Notes: a model not told the origin generated them from the sequence alone. 64,000 nucleotides of DNA from RUG11198 sp036342255 (GCA_036342255.1 JAZAUS010000006.1:1-64000), one strand, 5' to 3'. Positions 34,241 to 45,119 are shown, counted from the stretch's first letter. Made by a program: numbers and translations.

Positions 34241-37200
34241 ATGTTCAAATTTATAAAAAACAAATTTTTGTTTATAATCATAATGAGTGTTGCTACACTA
34301 GTGTTACTTATAGTAGGAGCATTAACTCTATACAAGAATGAAACTACAACTTTTGATAGCGAAGGATATATTATATCCACAACAACCAAAAAGAATGCCA
34401 AGTATTATTTTAGTGCCAATACAAAATATAAAGATAATGCTGATAAAAAAGTAACATTTAAAGACAATAAATCTAATAAAGTAGCAGTAGATCCTGCTAG
34501 TTTTGTCCATTACAATAATGGTTCAATAGCATTCCTACAAAAAGGAGCTTTAGTAAATCTAAATGAAATAAATTCATCAATAATATCTTATTATAACGTA
34601 ACAAGAGATAACCTAATAAAAAAAGATAGCAATAGATATCTATTAACCAGTAACGGAGAAGAAATAAATGTACCTGCTTTTATTGGAAGAATTAGTGACT
34701 CAAAATACATAGTAGCAGGTAACAATTTGTCTATAGAAATACCTACTCAAGAAGAAAAAATATCAGGAGATTATTTTGAAATAACATATATCAAAGACGG
34801 AATCGTAAAAATAGATAACAAAGACGTTAGTTATCAAGTAACAGCTCAGAATAGCTTTGTTAACGTTGGAAATAACATAAGAATAAATCTTGGTAATGAG
34901 AAAATATACTATGATGGTAGTGCCAAAATGTTATTATCACAAATAACAATTAATGGAGAAGAAAATATTAACTTAGACATAAATAAAAAAGAATCTGGTG
35001 GTGGAGAAGGAGATGGAAATGGAACCACAGATACAACCGGAGCCGGAACAGAAACTACAACAACTGAAGAAGGAGGAGAAACAACCAATACCACTACATC
35101 AGAAACAACAGAGACTACAGAACCTGGAGAAGGTGAAGGCGGAAAAGGAGAAGGAGCAAATGGAGGTTCAACTGAAGGAGCAAACAATAATGTAAAAATA
35201 GAACTAATAAATGCTGATATTACCTCTACATCAATAGATGCCTTATTCCAATTAAATAATGCTAGTTTAATAAATGGAAAACTAGTAGCAACTTTAACAA
35301 ATGTCTCAAATAATGAACATGAAGAACCAGTTATTATACCAGCAACAAATGGAAGCTTTACTTTTAACAAAAAAGCATTATTACCAAACACTGATTATAA
35401 TTTAACTATAACCGAAAGTGGCAATAAAGATTCAAAACAATTCTTCCAAAAAACATTTAAAACAAAAGATTTAGGAATAACACTAGAAAAAAATTATGCA
35501 ACAGATAGCTCTTTATCTTATAACATCAATTTTGAACAAAACAGTGAAGTAGATAAAGCAAAAATAGTAATATATGATAATACAGGTTCTAATGAAACAA
35601 TATCACCAAATGAATTTATAGTAACTAAAGGAGATACAAATTCATCTATTGAATTTGCTAACTTAAATTCAAATAGCAGTTACTCAGTTAGTATTGAATC
35701 AGTATGGATAAATAACATAGCATATAATGATATATATACAATCAACAGAATAGATACAACATTAAAACAAACACCAGTAATATCTGATATCCAGATTAAG
35801 GCAAATTCAGATGAAGTAAAATTTAATATTAAAGCTAACAACATAGCAGACCCAGATGAAGGTATAATATCTTATATTTATAAAATATATAAATCTGATT
35901 CCATAAATATAGATGGAACAGATCCTGAATTAGTATATACAGTAAATAAAAATGATCCTGAACCAATAGATCTAGATTTAACTAAAATAGATACAATGAA
36001 AACAGGAGTTAATTATAGATGTAAAATAGTAGTTCAATATGATGATAATGAAATGATTAGAGAAGCAGAATCAGATTATAGTGGTAACTTCTTAATAAAA
36101 AGCAAACCTAATATAAGTTGGACAAGCACCAGTACCACAGCAGACAGAATCCAAGGACAATTATCATTAATTGATGCTAGTTGTAGCATACCAATTCGAG
36201 GAAGAACATGTCTTGGACAAAACAATACCTTCACTCTAAGATATTATAAAGTTAGTGATGGAGAAGCTAATTCTTATGAAACAACCCTTGATTTTGGATC
36301 AAAATCCCTAACAGCTAACGTAGATATAAGTAGCAACTTAAGTTCTTCAACAGCATATGCATTCAAATTATATGCCGATTATGTAGATGATGATGGAATA
36401 ACCCATCCAAATGTCCAAATAGGAGACCCATTCTATGTAACAACTGACGAAAGTACAAAAGTAAAATTTAAAGTAAAGAAAGATAACGAAAGTGGAAAAG
36501 ATCCAAGAGGAGCAGAAATTGTTACATTTGATGCATCTTTAGTAAAACCAAAAGATTCAAATGCTGATGAAGATACAGCTAAAATCAAATTAAAACTATA
36601 TAGTGGTAGTTATAACGTTGACGAAAAACTAATAGGTACATATGAAATAACAGAAAGAAATCTAATAGATGACTTCTACAATAACTTTACAATCACAAAT
36701 GTGTTATTTGAAAATGAAAATATAGGAAAATTAGATAGCCTACAAAAATTAATTAGAGCAACAAGTAACAACTCAAAGCTTAATAAAACATATACCGTAG
36801 AAATAGCAGAAATAACAAGTCAAAACGGTAGTACAGATAGTATAGAAGTAGAAGATAAAGTATATACATTTAAATTAACACCATCTTATTATCTAGATGC
36901 TATGATAGCCAGCAGCAAACCAAATACCAAATTTGTAACTGTTGACTTAATCGCAAAAAAAGATTTAACAGAAGATGAATATAATGAATTATCTCGTAGA
37001 ATCAACAATCTAGATGATTTAGATGAAAATACAATAGTTGGAGTAACCATAGGTAACTCTATGACAGAAGAATATGTAGATACAGCATTCGAATATGAAA
37101 AAGTAACAGTTGATTATGTAATATATAATCAAACAACAGAAAAAGAACCTAAACGTATAAGTATAAATATGGATAATAAATATCAACCAAAAACACAAAC

Positions 37201-40096
37201 CATATATTTAGATCCAATTGATTTAGATAATGGTGAGAACTTTACAAGAGGATATAACTACAAAATAGGATATGAATTAAAATTTGTAACAGAAAATGGT
37301 AGCAATCCTACTTATACAAACGACAAATTATATGAAGAAAAAGAAATTCCACGTGAAACACCATCATTAAAACAATATATATCTACAAGTAGTGCTGATG
37401 GTGTAACCTATAGATACAGCCTAACAGACATAGATAATTCTCTAAATGATAAAAAACTATATTATAAAGTAGGAGATAGCAATGAATATCAAAGTACTGG
37501 TAACACCATATCAACAGATGGAAGATTCTACGACATAACAATACCTATATCTGAAAGAGCAGACTATAAAGTATATCTTAATACCAAAGGTACAAATGGC
37601 AGACCTGCCTATTTAGATTTTGCTAGCTATAAATTTGAATCTAGATATACTTATGATAGTAGTAATCTATATACATTAGCAAATGACAAGGACAATACTC
37701 TAAAAATAAAATTAATAAATAATGATATAACAAATAGAGCTGTTGCATATAAAGTAACTATTAAAGCAACAGATGATGAATCTATAACAGAATTCAATAA
37801 ATTCTTCCTAGCATCACGCCTAGATGAAGAAGAAATAGAAAATGCTGGAGTAGATGAACAAGGAAATCCAATCACAGCAACAAATAAATATATTGCTATT
37901 GATTATGCTGCCATAAATAGATTCTTACAACACGACTTAACAGTAGATGTAGAAGCATACTATGACAGTGGATTAATAGGAATTAATCAAAATGTTGTAA
38001 ACGGATTTATCCTAGAAAGATATGTAAATAATAAATATAATTATTTAAATGTATACAATGGTACAGGAAATGACCCAAGTAGTGAAGCCGAAGAAAACCA
38101 AATTAACGGCATACTATTTACAAAAGCTAATTATATAAAAGATAGTGAAGAATTATCATTATATAACTATCTAGAATATACACATGAAGATTTATATAAG
38201 AAAAATAATGGAGCATATTTCTACATAAATATTCCAAATTCTAGTAATATAGGATTTGATTATGGACTAGAATTTGAAAAGAATACCTATAAAGATAAAA
38301 AAATAGATGCTCAAGGAATAACTTTCGTTAATGGAACAAAAAAACATAAAAACTTTAATGTAAAAGTCTTAAAAACAGCAAAGATAAAAACAGATAACAA
38401 TACTTATAGATTTAACAGTATAATTCCAAAAGTAACAGTAAAAAATTCCAAAGCAACTATTAACAGTCTAAAAATACAAGTTGATTCATCTGGAATATAT
38501 GGACAATTTGTAAAAGATAATAGTCCACATAATAAATACTATATAGATATTTATACAGATGCTGAATGTAAACACAAAATAACAACTCTAACAAGTGATA
38601 TAAATATAGATGGAAGCACAATTACATCAGAAATAGTAGAACAAAAGAACTTAAGACCAGATACAACATATTATGTTACTGTTTCAGCATATATAGATAA
38701 TGAATTAACAAGACTATATGATATGGACACAAAGGATAAATATGAAGCAAAAGTATATCAATTAAAAACTTATAGTGCAAGTCAAATAATGTCAGGTTTT
38801 TACTTTGAAGTAAAACCAATAGCATACGAAGGAGATTCTTCAAGAAAACGTTTAGAGTGGAGAATGAGCCTATTAAGTAAAGAAAACTATAAAATAAGAA
38901 TGGAATTATATGATTCACATGATAATCCTAAAAAATTTGATGGAACAGACGCAACAGGATGTGATCTAAATAGTTTTGGATCATATAACAATGGATATGT
39001 TAATGGATGCTATATTCAAGTAAGAAAAGAAGATGTTGAAAGTACAACATCCAATGATGGAAGACCTTTTGCCGGTAACACTAACACCTATACATTTGCT
39101 GGTAACAACTTTGTCTTTGGTGATGGATACTACAAATTGTATGTATATGCAGTACCATTTACAAATGGTCGTTATGACGAAAATGATAAGGTAACACTAT
39201 ATGAAGCAGAGCCATTAAATGAAATAAATAAAGGCGGTATTACAGTATCTGTAAAAAAATTAAAAGAACCAAACTTTGAATTTGAAAGTATTTCTACTGG
39301 TGTAAGATGTATTACTCAAAAAGATGAAAATGGCAATCCAATCAAAGATGGAGATAACAAATATGTATGTGAAAATGATAACGAAGATGAAACATATATT
39401 GACTTAATAGTAACAAATTCTGATCAATGTATACCACCAGATCCAGAAAAACCTAATCAAAAACCATGTTCAAACGCTAATGATGGAAGTTTTGTTATAA
39501 GCGAAGCCAAATATAATATATATCTAACAGATAGCGAAGGAAATCCAGTTGATAGCAAAGAAAATCTTAGTGTTCTTGATATCAATCAAAAGTATAGTTT
39601 TACTGGTCTATCAAAAAATAAAAGATATAACCTTCGTATAACATATAATACTTATTTAAATAATGTTGGATTAACAGAAGAAGAAAAAACTATAATTCCA
39701 CAAATTACAACTAATGTCTTAACAGCTCAAACAAGAAACGTAAATCCAGGTAGAATAACAGCTAGTCTACATGGAACAGATTACAAAGCCATTATGTTAA
39801 ACTATAATGGTGATAATGAAATTAATAAAATAACAAAAATGACCTATGAAATAGCAGAAAATCCAGGTGCAGAATCAATAAGTGGCGAATATATATTATC
39901 AGGAGAAAATGCAAATAATCAATTTACTGTAGATAGTAGTAACAAATCAACACATAGATTGATTATAGACTTTTCTGATAATGAAGATTTCACTTTAAAA
40001 AGAGGTAAGACATATCTTGTAAAAACAAGATATTACATAAACGAAACACCAATATCTGATGAATTTGGATTATTCGATGTCGATCTTAACTTATAA
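34241..40096 (+). CDS. Giant N-anchored surface protein with fibronectin III-like repeats
   Basis: 1951 residues. Basic N-terminus and one membrane helix (about 8-28), a folded stalk domain (about 35-245), a Gly/Thr/Glu-rich linker (about 252-316), then about 1600 residues of repeated beta-sandwich units with fibronectin III-like texture (for example LLPNTDYNLTITES, LRPDTTYYVTVSAY and LSKNKRYNLRITYN). Few cysteines. No LPXTG or C-terminal helix, so anchoring is by the N-terminus and the C-terminus projects outward. The stalk domain recurs in the next two genes. Probable adhesin or surface scaffold. The reading frame is intact over 5.9 kb. Confidence 0.75.
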   Translation: MFKFIKNKFLFIIIMSVATLVLLIVGALTLYKNETTTFDSEGYIISTTTKKNAKYYFSANTKYKDNADKKVTFKDNKSNKVAVDPASFVHYNNGSIAFLQKGALVNLNEINSSIISYYNVTRDNLIKKDSNRYLLTSNGEEINVPAFIGRISDSKYIVAGNNLSIEIPTQEEKISGDYFEITYIKDGIVKIDNKDVSYQVTAQNSFVNVGNNIRINLGNEKIYYDGSAKMLLSQITINGEENINLDINKKESGGGEGDGNGTTDTTGAGTETTTTEEGGETTNTTTSETTETTEPGEGEGGKGEGANGGSTEGANNNVKIELINADITSTSIDALFQLNNASLINGKLVATLTNVSNNEHEEPVIIPATNGSFTFNKKALLPNTDYNLTITESGNKDSKQFFQKTFKTKDLGITLEKNYATDSSLSYNINFEQNSEVDKAKIVIYDNTGSNETISPNEFIVTKGDTNSSIEFANLNSNSSYSVSIESVWINNIAYNDIYTINRIDTTLKQTPVISDIQIKANSDEVKFNIKANNIADPDEGIISYIYKIYKSDSINIDGTDPELVYTVNKNDPEPIDLDLTKIDTMKTGVNYRCKIVVQYDDNEMIREAESDYSGNFLIKSKPNISWTSTSTTADRIQGQLSLIDASCSIPIRGRTCLGQNNTFTLRYYKVSDGEANSYETTLDFGSKSLTANVDISSNLSSSTAYAFKLYADYVDDDGITHPNVQIGDPFYVTTDESTKVKFKVKKDNESGKDPRGAEIVTFDASLVKPKDSNADEDTAKIKLKLYSGSYNVDEKLIGTYEITERNLIDDFYNNFTITNVLFENENIGKLDSLQKLIRATSNNSKLNKTYTVEIAEITSQNGSTDSIEVEDKVYTFKLTPSYYLDAMIASSKPNTKFVTVDLIAKKDLTEDEYNELSRRINNLDDLDENTIVGVTIGNSMTEEYVDTAFEYEKVTVDYVIYNQTTEKEPKRISINMDNKYQPKTQTIYLDPIDLDNGENFTRGYNYKIGYELKFVTENGSNPTYTNDKLYEEKEIPRETPSLKQYISTSSADGVTYRYSLTDIDNSLNDKKLYYKVGDSNEYQSTGNTISTDGRFYDITIPISERADYKVYLNTKGTNGRPAYLDFASYKFESRYTYDSSNLYTLANDKDNTLKIKLINNDITNRAVAYKVTIKATDDESITEFNKFFLASRLDEEEIENAGVDEQGNPITATNKYIAIDYAAINRFLQHDLTVDVEAYYDSGLIGINQNVVNGFILERYVNNKYNYLNVYNGTGNDPSSEAEENQINGILFTKANYIKDSEELSLYNYLEYTHEDLYKKNNGAYFYINIPNSSNIGFDYGLEFEKNTYKDKKIDAQGITFVNGTKKHKNFNVKVLKTAKIKTDNNTYRFNSIIPKVTVKNSKATINSLKIQVDSSGIYGQFVKDNSPHNKYYIDIYTDAECKHKITTLTSDINIDGSTITSEIVEQKNLRPDTTYYVTVSAYIDNELTRLYDMDTKDKYEAKVYQLKTYSASQIMSGFYFEVKPIAYEGDSSRKRLEWRMSLLSKENYKIRMELYDSHDNPKKFDGTDATGCDLNSFGSYNNGYVNGCYIQVRKEDVESTTSNDGRPFAGNTNTYTFAGNNFVFGDGYYKLYVYAVPFTNGRYDENDKVTLYEAEPLNEINKGGITVSVKKLKEPNFEFESISTGVRCITQKDENGNPIKDGDNKYVCENDNEDETYIDLIVTNSDQCIPPDPEKPNQKPCSNANDGSFVISEAKYNIYLTDSEGNPVDSKENLSVLDINQKYSFTGLSKNKRYNLRITYNTYLNNVGLTEEEKTIIPQITTNVLTAQTRNVNPGRITASLHGTDYKAIMLNYNGDNEINKITKMTYEIAENPGAESISGEYILSGENANNQFTVDSSNKSTHRLIIDFSDNEDFTLKRGKTYLVKTRYYINETPISDEFGLFDVDLNL

Positions 40097-40112
40097 TTAG
40101 GAGGTAATAAAT

Positions 40113-41633
40113 ATGAGAAAATATAATAATAAAACGAAGAGAACTATGATAATAATAGGTGCAATATTTGTAATATTCATTATTATATTTTCTCTCTTCT
40201 TAAATAGATATAATAAAGTTAAAAAGACAGCTTATAGAATACAAACAGGATCCGTATTATTTGATCATGAACAAAACAAAATAGTAACCAAAAATGACGC
40301 TACAATGCGTATAAAATGGGGTGGAGACTATTATCTAAATTATAATGATGATAATATTAATATTGGAAAGCATTCTGTTGTATACATACCAAGTAGCGGA
40401 GACATATCCCTATATGGAAAATTTTATGAAGTAAATAGAGATGGAAAAGTAAACAATCTAAAAGATGAAAATATCATCAAAAGTTCAGTAAAATCTAAAT
40501 TTTACAAATTAGCAGATAGAAAATATTTATTAGTAGATAGAACAATAGAAGCCGTAAACTCATCTCTAGTAACTTCAAACTATTTAATAGTAAATCTAGA
40601 CAAATCAGGTAATGCAACTCTATTAAATAATAAAGTTAGTCTTAAAACTATAACCCCTACTAAATTAAGAACTTCTTCTTATACCTTTGATATTGCTAAT
40701 GAAATAATAAATTTTGGTGAAGAAGATATAGATTTGAAAAAAATAATAGGTAGCACTAACAAATATGATAAAGACTATGATATAAATGATGATAGCAAAG
40801 ATACTGACACTACTATAGCCGGTGGCTCAGGTTCAGGATCAGGTTCAGGATCAGGTGCTGATGGAGCAAACGGTGAAGCTGGTGTAGGTGGTGCAGGATC
40901 AGAAGGACCAGGAGGAAATGGTGCTGGTGGCGAAGGTGGAGCCGGAACCGGAGACGGAACTACAAAAGAATCAAATTCCACTTTTAATAATAATTATGAT
41001 AGTGGAATATCAGATGCAGTAGTAGACGAAATAATAAAAGGAACAAAAAATACATCTGTAATCAGAGTAAGTCCTAATATAAATTCTATCTCTGTAGATT
41101 ATGTCGTATACGACCCTAACAATGAATATAAAAGCGTATATGCAGAAGTAGAAAATACAACTACTGGTACTACTAAAGTAGTATATCTATCAAAAAATGA
41201 TACCAATATACAAATAAATGATTTAGCACCAAATACATACTATAACTTAACATTCAAATACAACTACACAGAAAATGGAATAACAAGAGCATATACATTT
41301 GATAATTTTGGAGTATATACTAAAATACCACAAATAGTCTTATCAGTATCAAAAATAGTAGATAACAAAATATATTATAAAATAAACTTAGATGGCAATT
41401 ATAATGTAGTAGGTGGATCATTAAACTTATTAGTAAATGGACAAATAGTCAGCAGTACAAGTATTCCTTCACAAGGAACAACCAATAAAATAGGTGGAAA
41501 CGATTATTACTTTGATATAAATAATCTAGGCTTAAAACGAAATAATGATACAATAGTAACTTTAAAACTTGTATTAATAAGTTTTAACACATATAGTGTT
41601 AATCCAAATATCTCATATAAATTTAAATATTAG
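40113..41633 (+). CDS. N-anchored surface protein with Gly-rich linker and Fn3-like domains
   Basis: 506 residues with the same plan as the giant protein: helix at about 11-29, stalk domain (about 35-215), Gly/Ser/Ala-rich linker (about 236-286) and a C-terminal pair of Fn3-like beta domains (about 300-506, with LAPNTYYNLTFKY). The stalk ends in DIANEIINFGEEDID, matching the equivalent part of the neighbours. It begins 17 bases after the giant gene with TAGGAGG, so it is co-transcribed. The linker DNA has a 12-base tandem repeat (40830-40853). Confidence 0.7.
   Translation: MRKYNNKTKRTMIIIGAIFVIFIIIFSLFLNRYNKVKKTAYRIQTGSVLFDHEQNKIVTKNDATMRIKWGGDYYLNYNDDNINIGKHSVVYIPSSGDISLYGKFYEVNRDGKVNNLKDENIIKSSVKSKFYKLADRKYLLVDRTIEAVNSSLVTSNYLIVNLDKSGNATLLNNKVSLKTITPTKLRTSSYTFDIANEIINFGEEDIDLKKIIGSTNKYDKDYDINDDSKDTDTTIAGGSGSGSGSGSGADGANGEAGVGGAGSEGPGGNGAGGEGGAGTGDGTTKESNSTFNNNYDSGISDAVVDEIIKGTKNTSVIRVSPNINSISVDYVVYDPNNEYKSVYAEVENTTTGTTKVVYLSKNDTNIQINDLAPNTYYNLTFKYNYTENGITRAYTFDNFGVYTKIPQIVLSVSKIVDNKIYYKINLDGNYNVVGGSLNLLVNGQIVSSTSIPSQGTTNKIGGNDYYFDINNLGLKRNNDTIVTLKLVLISFNTYSVNPNISYKFKY
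40830..40853 (+). repeat. 12-base tandem repeat in a Gly/Ser linker
   Basis: Two exact copies of GGTTCAGGATCA (40830-40841 and 40842-40853), flanked by partial copies. The length keeps the frame, so copy-number change would only alter linker length. Confidence 0.7.
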
Positions 41634-41643
41634 GAGGTACAAT

Positions 41644-42384
41644 ATGACAAAAAAAATAACAACTTATATCAAAGAAAATTTTAAATTAATAATTCCCCTA
41701 GCCCTAATAGCAGTATTATTTATAGCATTCTTTGTATATTATAAAATATCAATACTAGATAATTATAGAGAATACAAAAAAATAACAGCAATCCAATATT
41801 TTCAAGGAAAAAAATATCAATATACTGCTACAATAGGATTAAATAGAAAAAAAGAAATAGTTGAACTAAGTACAAAAGATTACAATATAAATTATGATTC
41901 AACCCCAATATATTATAGAAATCAAAATAAAGCCATCTTACCAACAAATATGAGTGTAGTCATGCCAACCCTAGGTTGTGCCCAATACCTAACTCCTAAA
42001 TATTCATTAATAACAGAAAAAAAAGGTAACTATTACTTAAAGACAACTAAATATGATGGAAAGTTAGGTCACTACTTCTTATATAATGGATTAGACTTAT
42101 ATTTCTTCTTAGATGAAGCAACCCTAAATATAAATAATCAAAAAATAAAATTAGGACCTTTATCTTATGTTTATACAAATAGTTCAAATAGAAACATATC
42201 TTATTATGATAAAAAGAAAGATATAGCCAAAACAATAGAAGCTAAAGACTATAAAACAACAGTAGAAAATGATTATTATATAGTAAATATAAGTACAAAT
42301 GAAATAGATTATTTTGGCAAAAACGTAATGCTAACATCTAAAATCACATCACTAAATACAATTGATATGCATAAAAAAAATTAA
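41644..42384 (+). CDS. N-anchored stalk-domain protein of the surface trio
   Basis: 246 residues from ATG at 41644 (AGGAGG at 41633); the longer frame from 41596 overlaps the previous gene. One membrane helix (about 14-34) and then only the stalk domain seen in the two upstream proteins, with the shared NDYYIVNISTNEIDYFGKN segment; no linker or Fn3 part. It could cap, assemble or anchor a complex of the three. A terminator follows. Confidence 0.65.
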   Translation: MTKKITTYIKENFKLIIPLALIAVLFIAFFVYYKISILDNYREYKKITAIQYFQGKKYQYTATIGLNRKKEIVELSTKDYNINYDSTPIYYRNQNKAILPTNMSVVMPTLGCAQYLTPKYSLITEKKGNYYLKTTKYDGKLGHYFLYNGLDLYFFLDEATLNINNQKIKLGPLSYVYTNSSNRNISYYDKKKDIAKTIEAKDYKTTVENDYYIVNISTNEIDYFGKNVMLTSKITSLNTIDMHKKN

Positions 42385-42408
42385 GAGTTAAAAACTCTTA
42401 TTTTTTTA
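42382..42408 (+). terminator. Terminator of the surface trio
   Basis: TAAGAGT / ACTCTTA stem with an AAAA-containing loop and a T run, straight after the stop. Confidence 0.75.
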
Positions 42409-42430
42409 TATTATATATATCTCATATCAT

Positions 42431-42458
42431 TTGACATTTAACTAATCTTTGATATAAT
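42431..42458 (+). promoter_or_regulatory. Promoter of the Asn-rich protein gene
   Basis: TTGACA (42431-42436), 16 bases, TATAAT (42453-42458). Confidence 0.6.
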
Positions 42459-42490
42459 AATTATAGTATAGAATAGAAAGAGGTGAAGAT

Positions 42491-43381
42491 ATGAGTAATG
42501 AACAAAATAATGATAATCAACCAAGAAATCGCTTTATAAATCCTATCCAACCTCAACCAATTGAAGATAATTCAGCAGAACCTGAAACTTCAATATCATC
42601 ACCAAGTAATGATGATGAATTAAACAAAATGATAAGTCTTAAACCAATAATAGGTCAAAAATTAGAAATTCCAGATGATGATATAGATTCAAATACTAAA
42701 TCAAATAATAGCCATCATCATAATAAATTTATAAATACAAATAACAATAATAATGATGAATTAATTAAAATAGAACCAAAAATAGAACCAGATAACAATT
42801 ATGATTCTAATTTACAAGAAGAAAACAATAATTTTAATAATAATCCAACTAAAAGTTTCTTAAATTTGAATCATGATAATCAAGAAGAAACTAACAACTT
42901 AGAACTAGATAACAATTATCAATCAAATTCATTTGATAGTAATGATTCTAACAATCAAACCAACAAATTTTTAAATCTAAACTATAGTAGTAATCAAGAA
43001 GATAGTATAAATGAAGAAACAACAGAAGAAGATAGCAACAAGAAAAAAAGCAAGTTTTTAAAATTTAATTTTAAAAACAAAAATAAAGACAAAGAAAATA
43101 CAATAGATGATAATAATGACTATGAAGATTCTAATGATAAAGAAGAAATTAAACAAAAGGTAAAAACTATGCTGCTATATACAATACCAATAGTAGGAAT
43201 AGTCTTAATGATATTAAAAATAAAAAATAAAGAAGATAGAGAAGAAACAGTATTTGCTAAATCATTCTTAATCTATATTATATCTACATTCCTAATAGTA
43301 ATATTATGTTTATTTCTCATCACAAATGTCTTCTATGATCGTATCTATGGAGATGATTATCTATCTCAATTTAATCAATAA
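42491..43381 (+). CDS. Asn-rich membrane protein with FLNLN repeats
   Basis: 296 residues. The first 220 are Asn/Asp/Glu-rich, low complexity and probably disordered. They are punctuated by a short motif seen as NRFINP, NKFINT, KSFLNLN, NKFLNLN and SKFLKFN. Two membrane helices follow (about 228-244 and 256-278). The motif could be a repeated binding site for a cytoplasmic partner (inference). Same tail type as the proteins at 5192 and 7767. No family recognised. Confidence 0.6.
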   Translation: MSNEQNNDNQPRNRFINPIQPQPIEDNSAEPETSISSPSNDDELNKMISLKPIIGQKLEIPDDDIDSNTKSNNSHHHNKFINTNNNNNDELIKIEPKIEPDNNYDSNLQEENNNFNNNPTKSFLNLNHDNQEETNNLELDNNYQSNSFDSNDSNNQTNKFLNLNYSSNQEDSINEETTEEDSNKKKSKFLKFNFKNKNKDKENTIDDNNDYEDSNDKEEIKQKVKTMLLYTIPIVGIVLMILKIKNKEDREETVFAKSFLIYIISTFLIVILCLFLITNVFYDRIYGDDYLSQFNQ

Positions 43382-43406
43382 AAATTTGCCTTGTGCAAAT
43401 TTTTTA
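43382..43406 (+). terminator. Terminator before gltX
   Basis: AAATTTGC / GCAAATTT stem with T run, directly after the stop codon. Confidence 0.8.
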
Positions 43407-43461
43407 ATTATAGCCAATATTTATGGTATAATAATATAAATTAATTAAAGAGGTGAAATTT

Positions 43462-45111
43462 ATGACCAATAAAGAATTAGCAGATTTAATTTTTCCAGAA
43501 ATTAAAGAAACTATAGAAGATATAAAAAAGAAATATCCAGATAGAAATCTAAAAGATGGAGCAAACGTAACCCGTGTTGCTCCATCACCAACAGGATATT
43601 TTCACTTAGGAGGTTTATATCAAACCCTAATAGATAAAACAATAGCGAATAACTCAAATGGAGTATTTTATCTAAGACTTGAAGATACAGATACCAAAAG
43701 AAAAGTCGATGAAGCTATCGACCTAATATATGATACATTAGATTATTATAATTTAATGCCAGATGAATATCAAAATAAAGATAATATAGTAGGTAACTAT
43801 GGCCCATATGTTCAAAGCAAAAGAAAAGAACTATATTATATTTTTGCCAAACATCTAATAGAAATAGGTAGAGCCTATCCTTGTTTTTGTAGTAAAGAAA
43901 AACTAGATGAAACAAGAGAAAAACAAGAAAGATATAAACAAAGAACTGGATATTATGGACCATATTCAACATGTAGAAAACTATCTATAGATGAAGCATC
44001 TGAAAAAATTAAAAATGGAGAGGATTATATAATAAGATTCAAATCAAAAGGAAATTTTGATGAAAAATTCCGTTTTGATGACTTAGTCAAAGGAAGATTA
44101 TTACTCCCAGAAAACGACGAAGATTTTATAATAATAAAATCTGATAACTTACCAACATATCATTTTGCTCACTTAGTAGATGACTACTTAATGGGAACAA
44201 CAATAGTAGTAAGAGGAGAAGAATGGATACCATCAATACCAAAACACGTAGAATTATTTCAAGCCTTTGGATTCAAATTGCCAAAATATATCCATACTCC
44301 AAATATCATGAAAAAAGATGAAGAAACTGGAAAATTAAGAAAAATAAGCAAAAGAAAAGATCCAGAAGCCACAATGACTTATTATATAGAACATGGCTAC
44401 CCAACCCTAGCCGTAATCGAATCATTAATGACAATTATCAATACCAATTATGAAGAATGGCACATGCATAACCCAGATAAAAGTTATCAAGATTTTGAAT
44501 ACAGCCCTAAAAAAATGAGTGCATCAGGTGGCTTATATGACTTAGATAAATTAAAAAATATATCAAAAACAGTCATATCTAAAATGACCAAAGAAGAATT
44601 ATGTGATAAAGCCTATAAATGGGCATGCACATATTCAAATGAATTAAAAGAATTAATAGATAAAGATAAAGATTATTTCATGAGCATTATCAATATTGAA
44701 AGAGAACAAAAGAAACCACGCAAAGATATAGAAAAATATGAAGATATTATTGATAACATCTGGTACATGTATGATAATCTATATAATAATAAAGATAAAG
44801 AATATGATTGGCAAAAAATAAATGATAAAAAAGAAATACAAAAAATATTAAATCTATATATAGAAAAATATCTAGATTTATCAGATAAAGAAATATGGTT
44901 TAACAAAATAAAAGATTTAACAGACGAATTAGGCTACTGCTCTAATATGAAAGAGTATAAAGAAAATCCTGACAAATATAAAGGTAATGTTGCAGATATC
45001 TCAACCGTATTAAGAGTAGCCCTAACTAGCAAATCAATGACTCCAGATTTATATGAAATAATGAACATATTAGGCAAAGAAAAAATAATAGAAAGATATA
45101 AAAATATATAG
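43462..45111 (+). CDS. gltX: Glutamyl-tRNA synthetase
   Basis: 549 residues from ATG at 43462; the GTG at 43453 overlaps the GAGGTG ribosome site. Class I motifs: APSPTGYFHLGG (HIGH-like), RLEDTDTKR, and KISKRKDPE in place of KMSKS. Longer than the usual Bacilli enzyme (about 485), as in some Clostridia and Mollicutes-related forms. It charges tRNA-Glu and, where GatCAB is used, also tRNA-Gln. It lies 8 bases before the CobW gene. A tRNA-Glu gene is at 18251. Confidence 0.93.
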   Translation: MTNKELADLIFPEIKETIEDIKKKYPDRNLKDGANVTRVAPSPTGYFHLGGLYQTLIDKTIANNSNGVFYLRLEDTDTKRKVDEAIDLIYDTLDYYNLMPDEYQNKDNIVGNYGPYVQSKRKELYYIFAKHLIEIGRAYPCFCSKEKLDETREKQERYKQRTGYYGPYSTCRKLSIDEASEKIKNGEDYIIRFKSKGNFDEKFRFDDLVKGRLLLPENDEDFIIIKSDNLPTYHFAHLVDDYLMGTTIVVRGEEWIPSIPKHVELFQAFGFKLPKYIHTPNIMKKDEETGKLRKISKRKDPEATMTYYIEHGYPTLAVIESLMTIINTNYEEWHMHNPDKSYQDFEYSPKKMSASGGLYDLDKLKNISKTVISKMTKEELCDKAYKWACTYSNELKELIDKDKDYFMSIINIEREQKKPRKDIEKYEDIIDNIWYMYDNLYNNKDKEYDWQKINDKKEIQKILNLYIEKYLDLSDKEIWFNKIKDLTDELGYCSNMKEYKENPDKYKGNVADISTVLRVALTSKSMTPDLYEIMNILGKEKIIERYKNI

Positions 45112-45119
45112 GAGGAATA

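Noticed and set aside
34909..35391. Long antisense ORF rich in Pro/Ser/Val opposite the giant surface gene
   Set aside because: It is the complement of the Gly/Thr/Glu-rich linker, where codon bias removes stops on the other strand. No ribosome site or promoter was seen.
40775..40981. Pro/Ser-rich antisense ORF
   Set aside because: Mirror of the Gly-rich linker of the 40113 gene, with no start signals.
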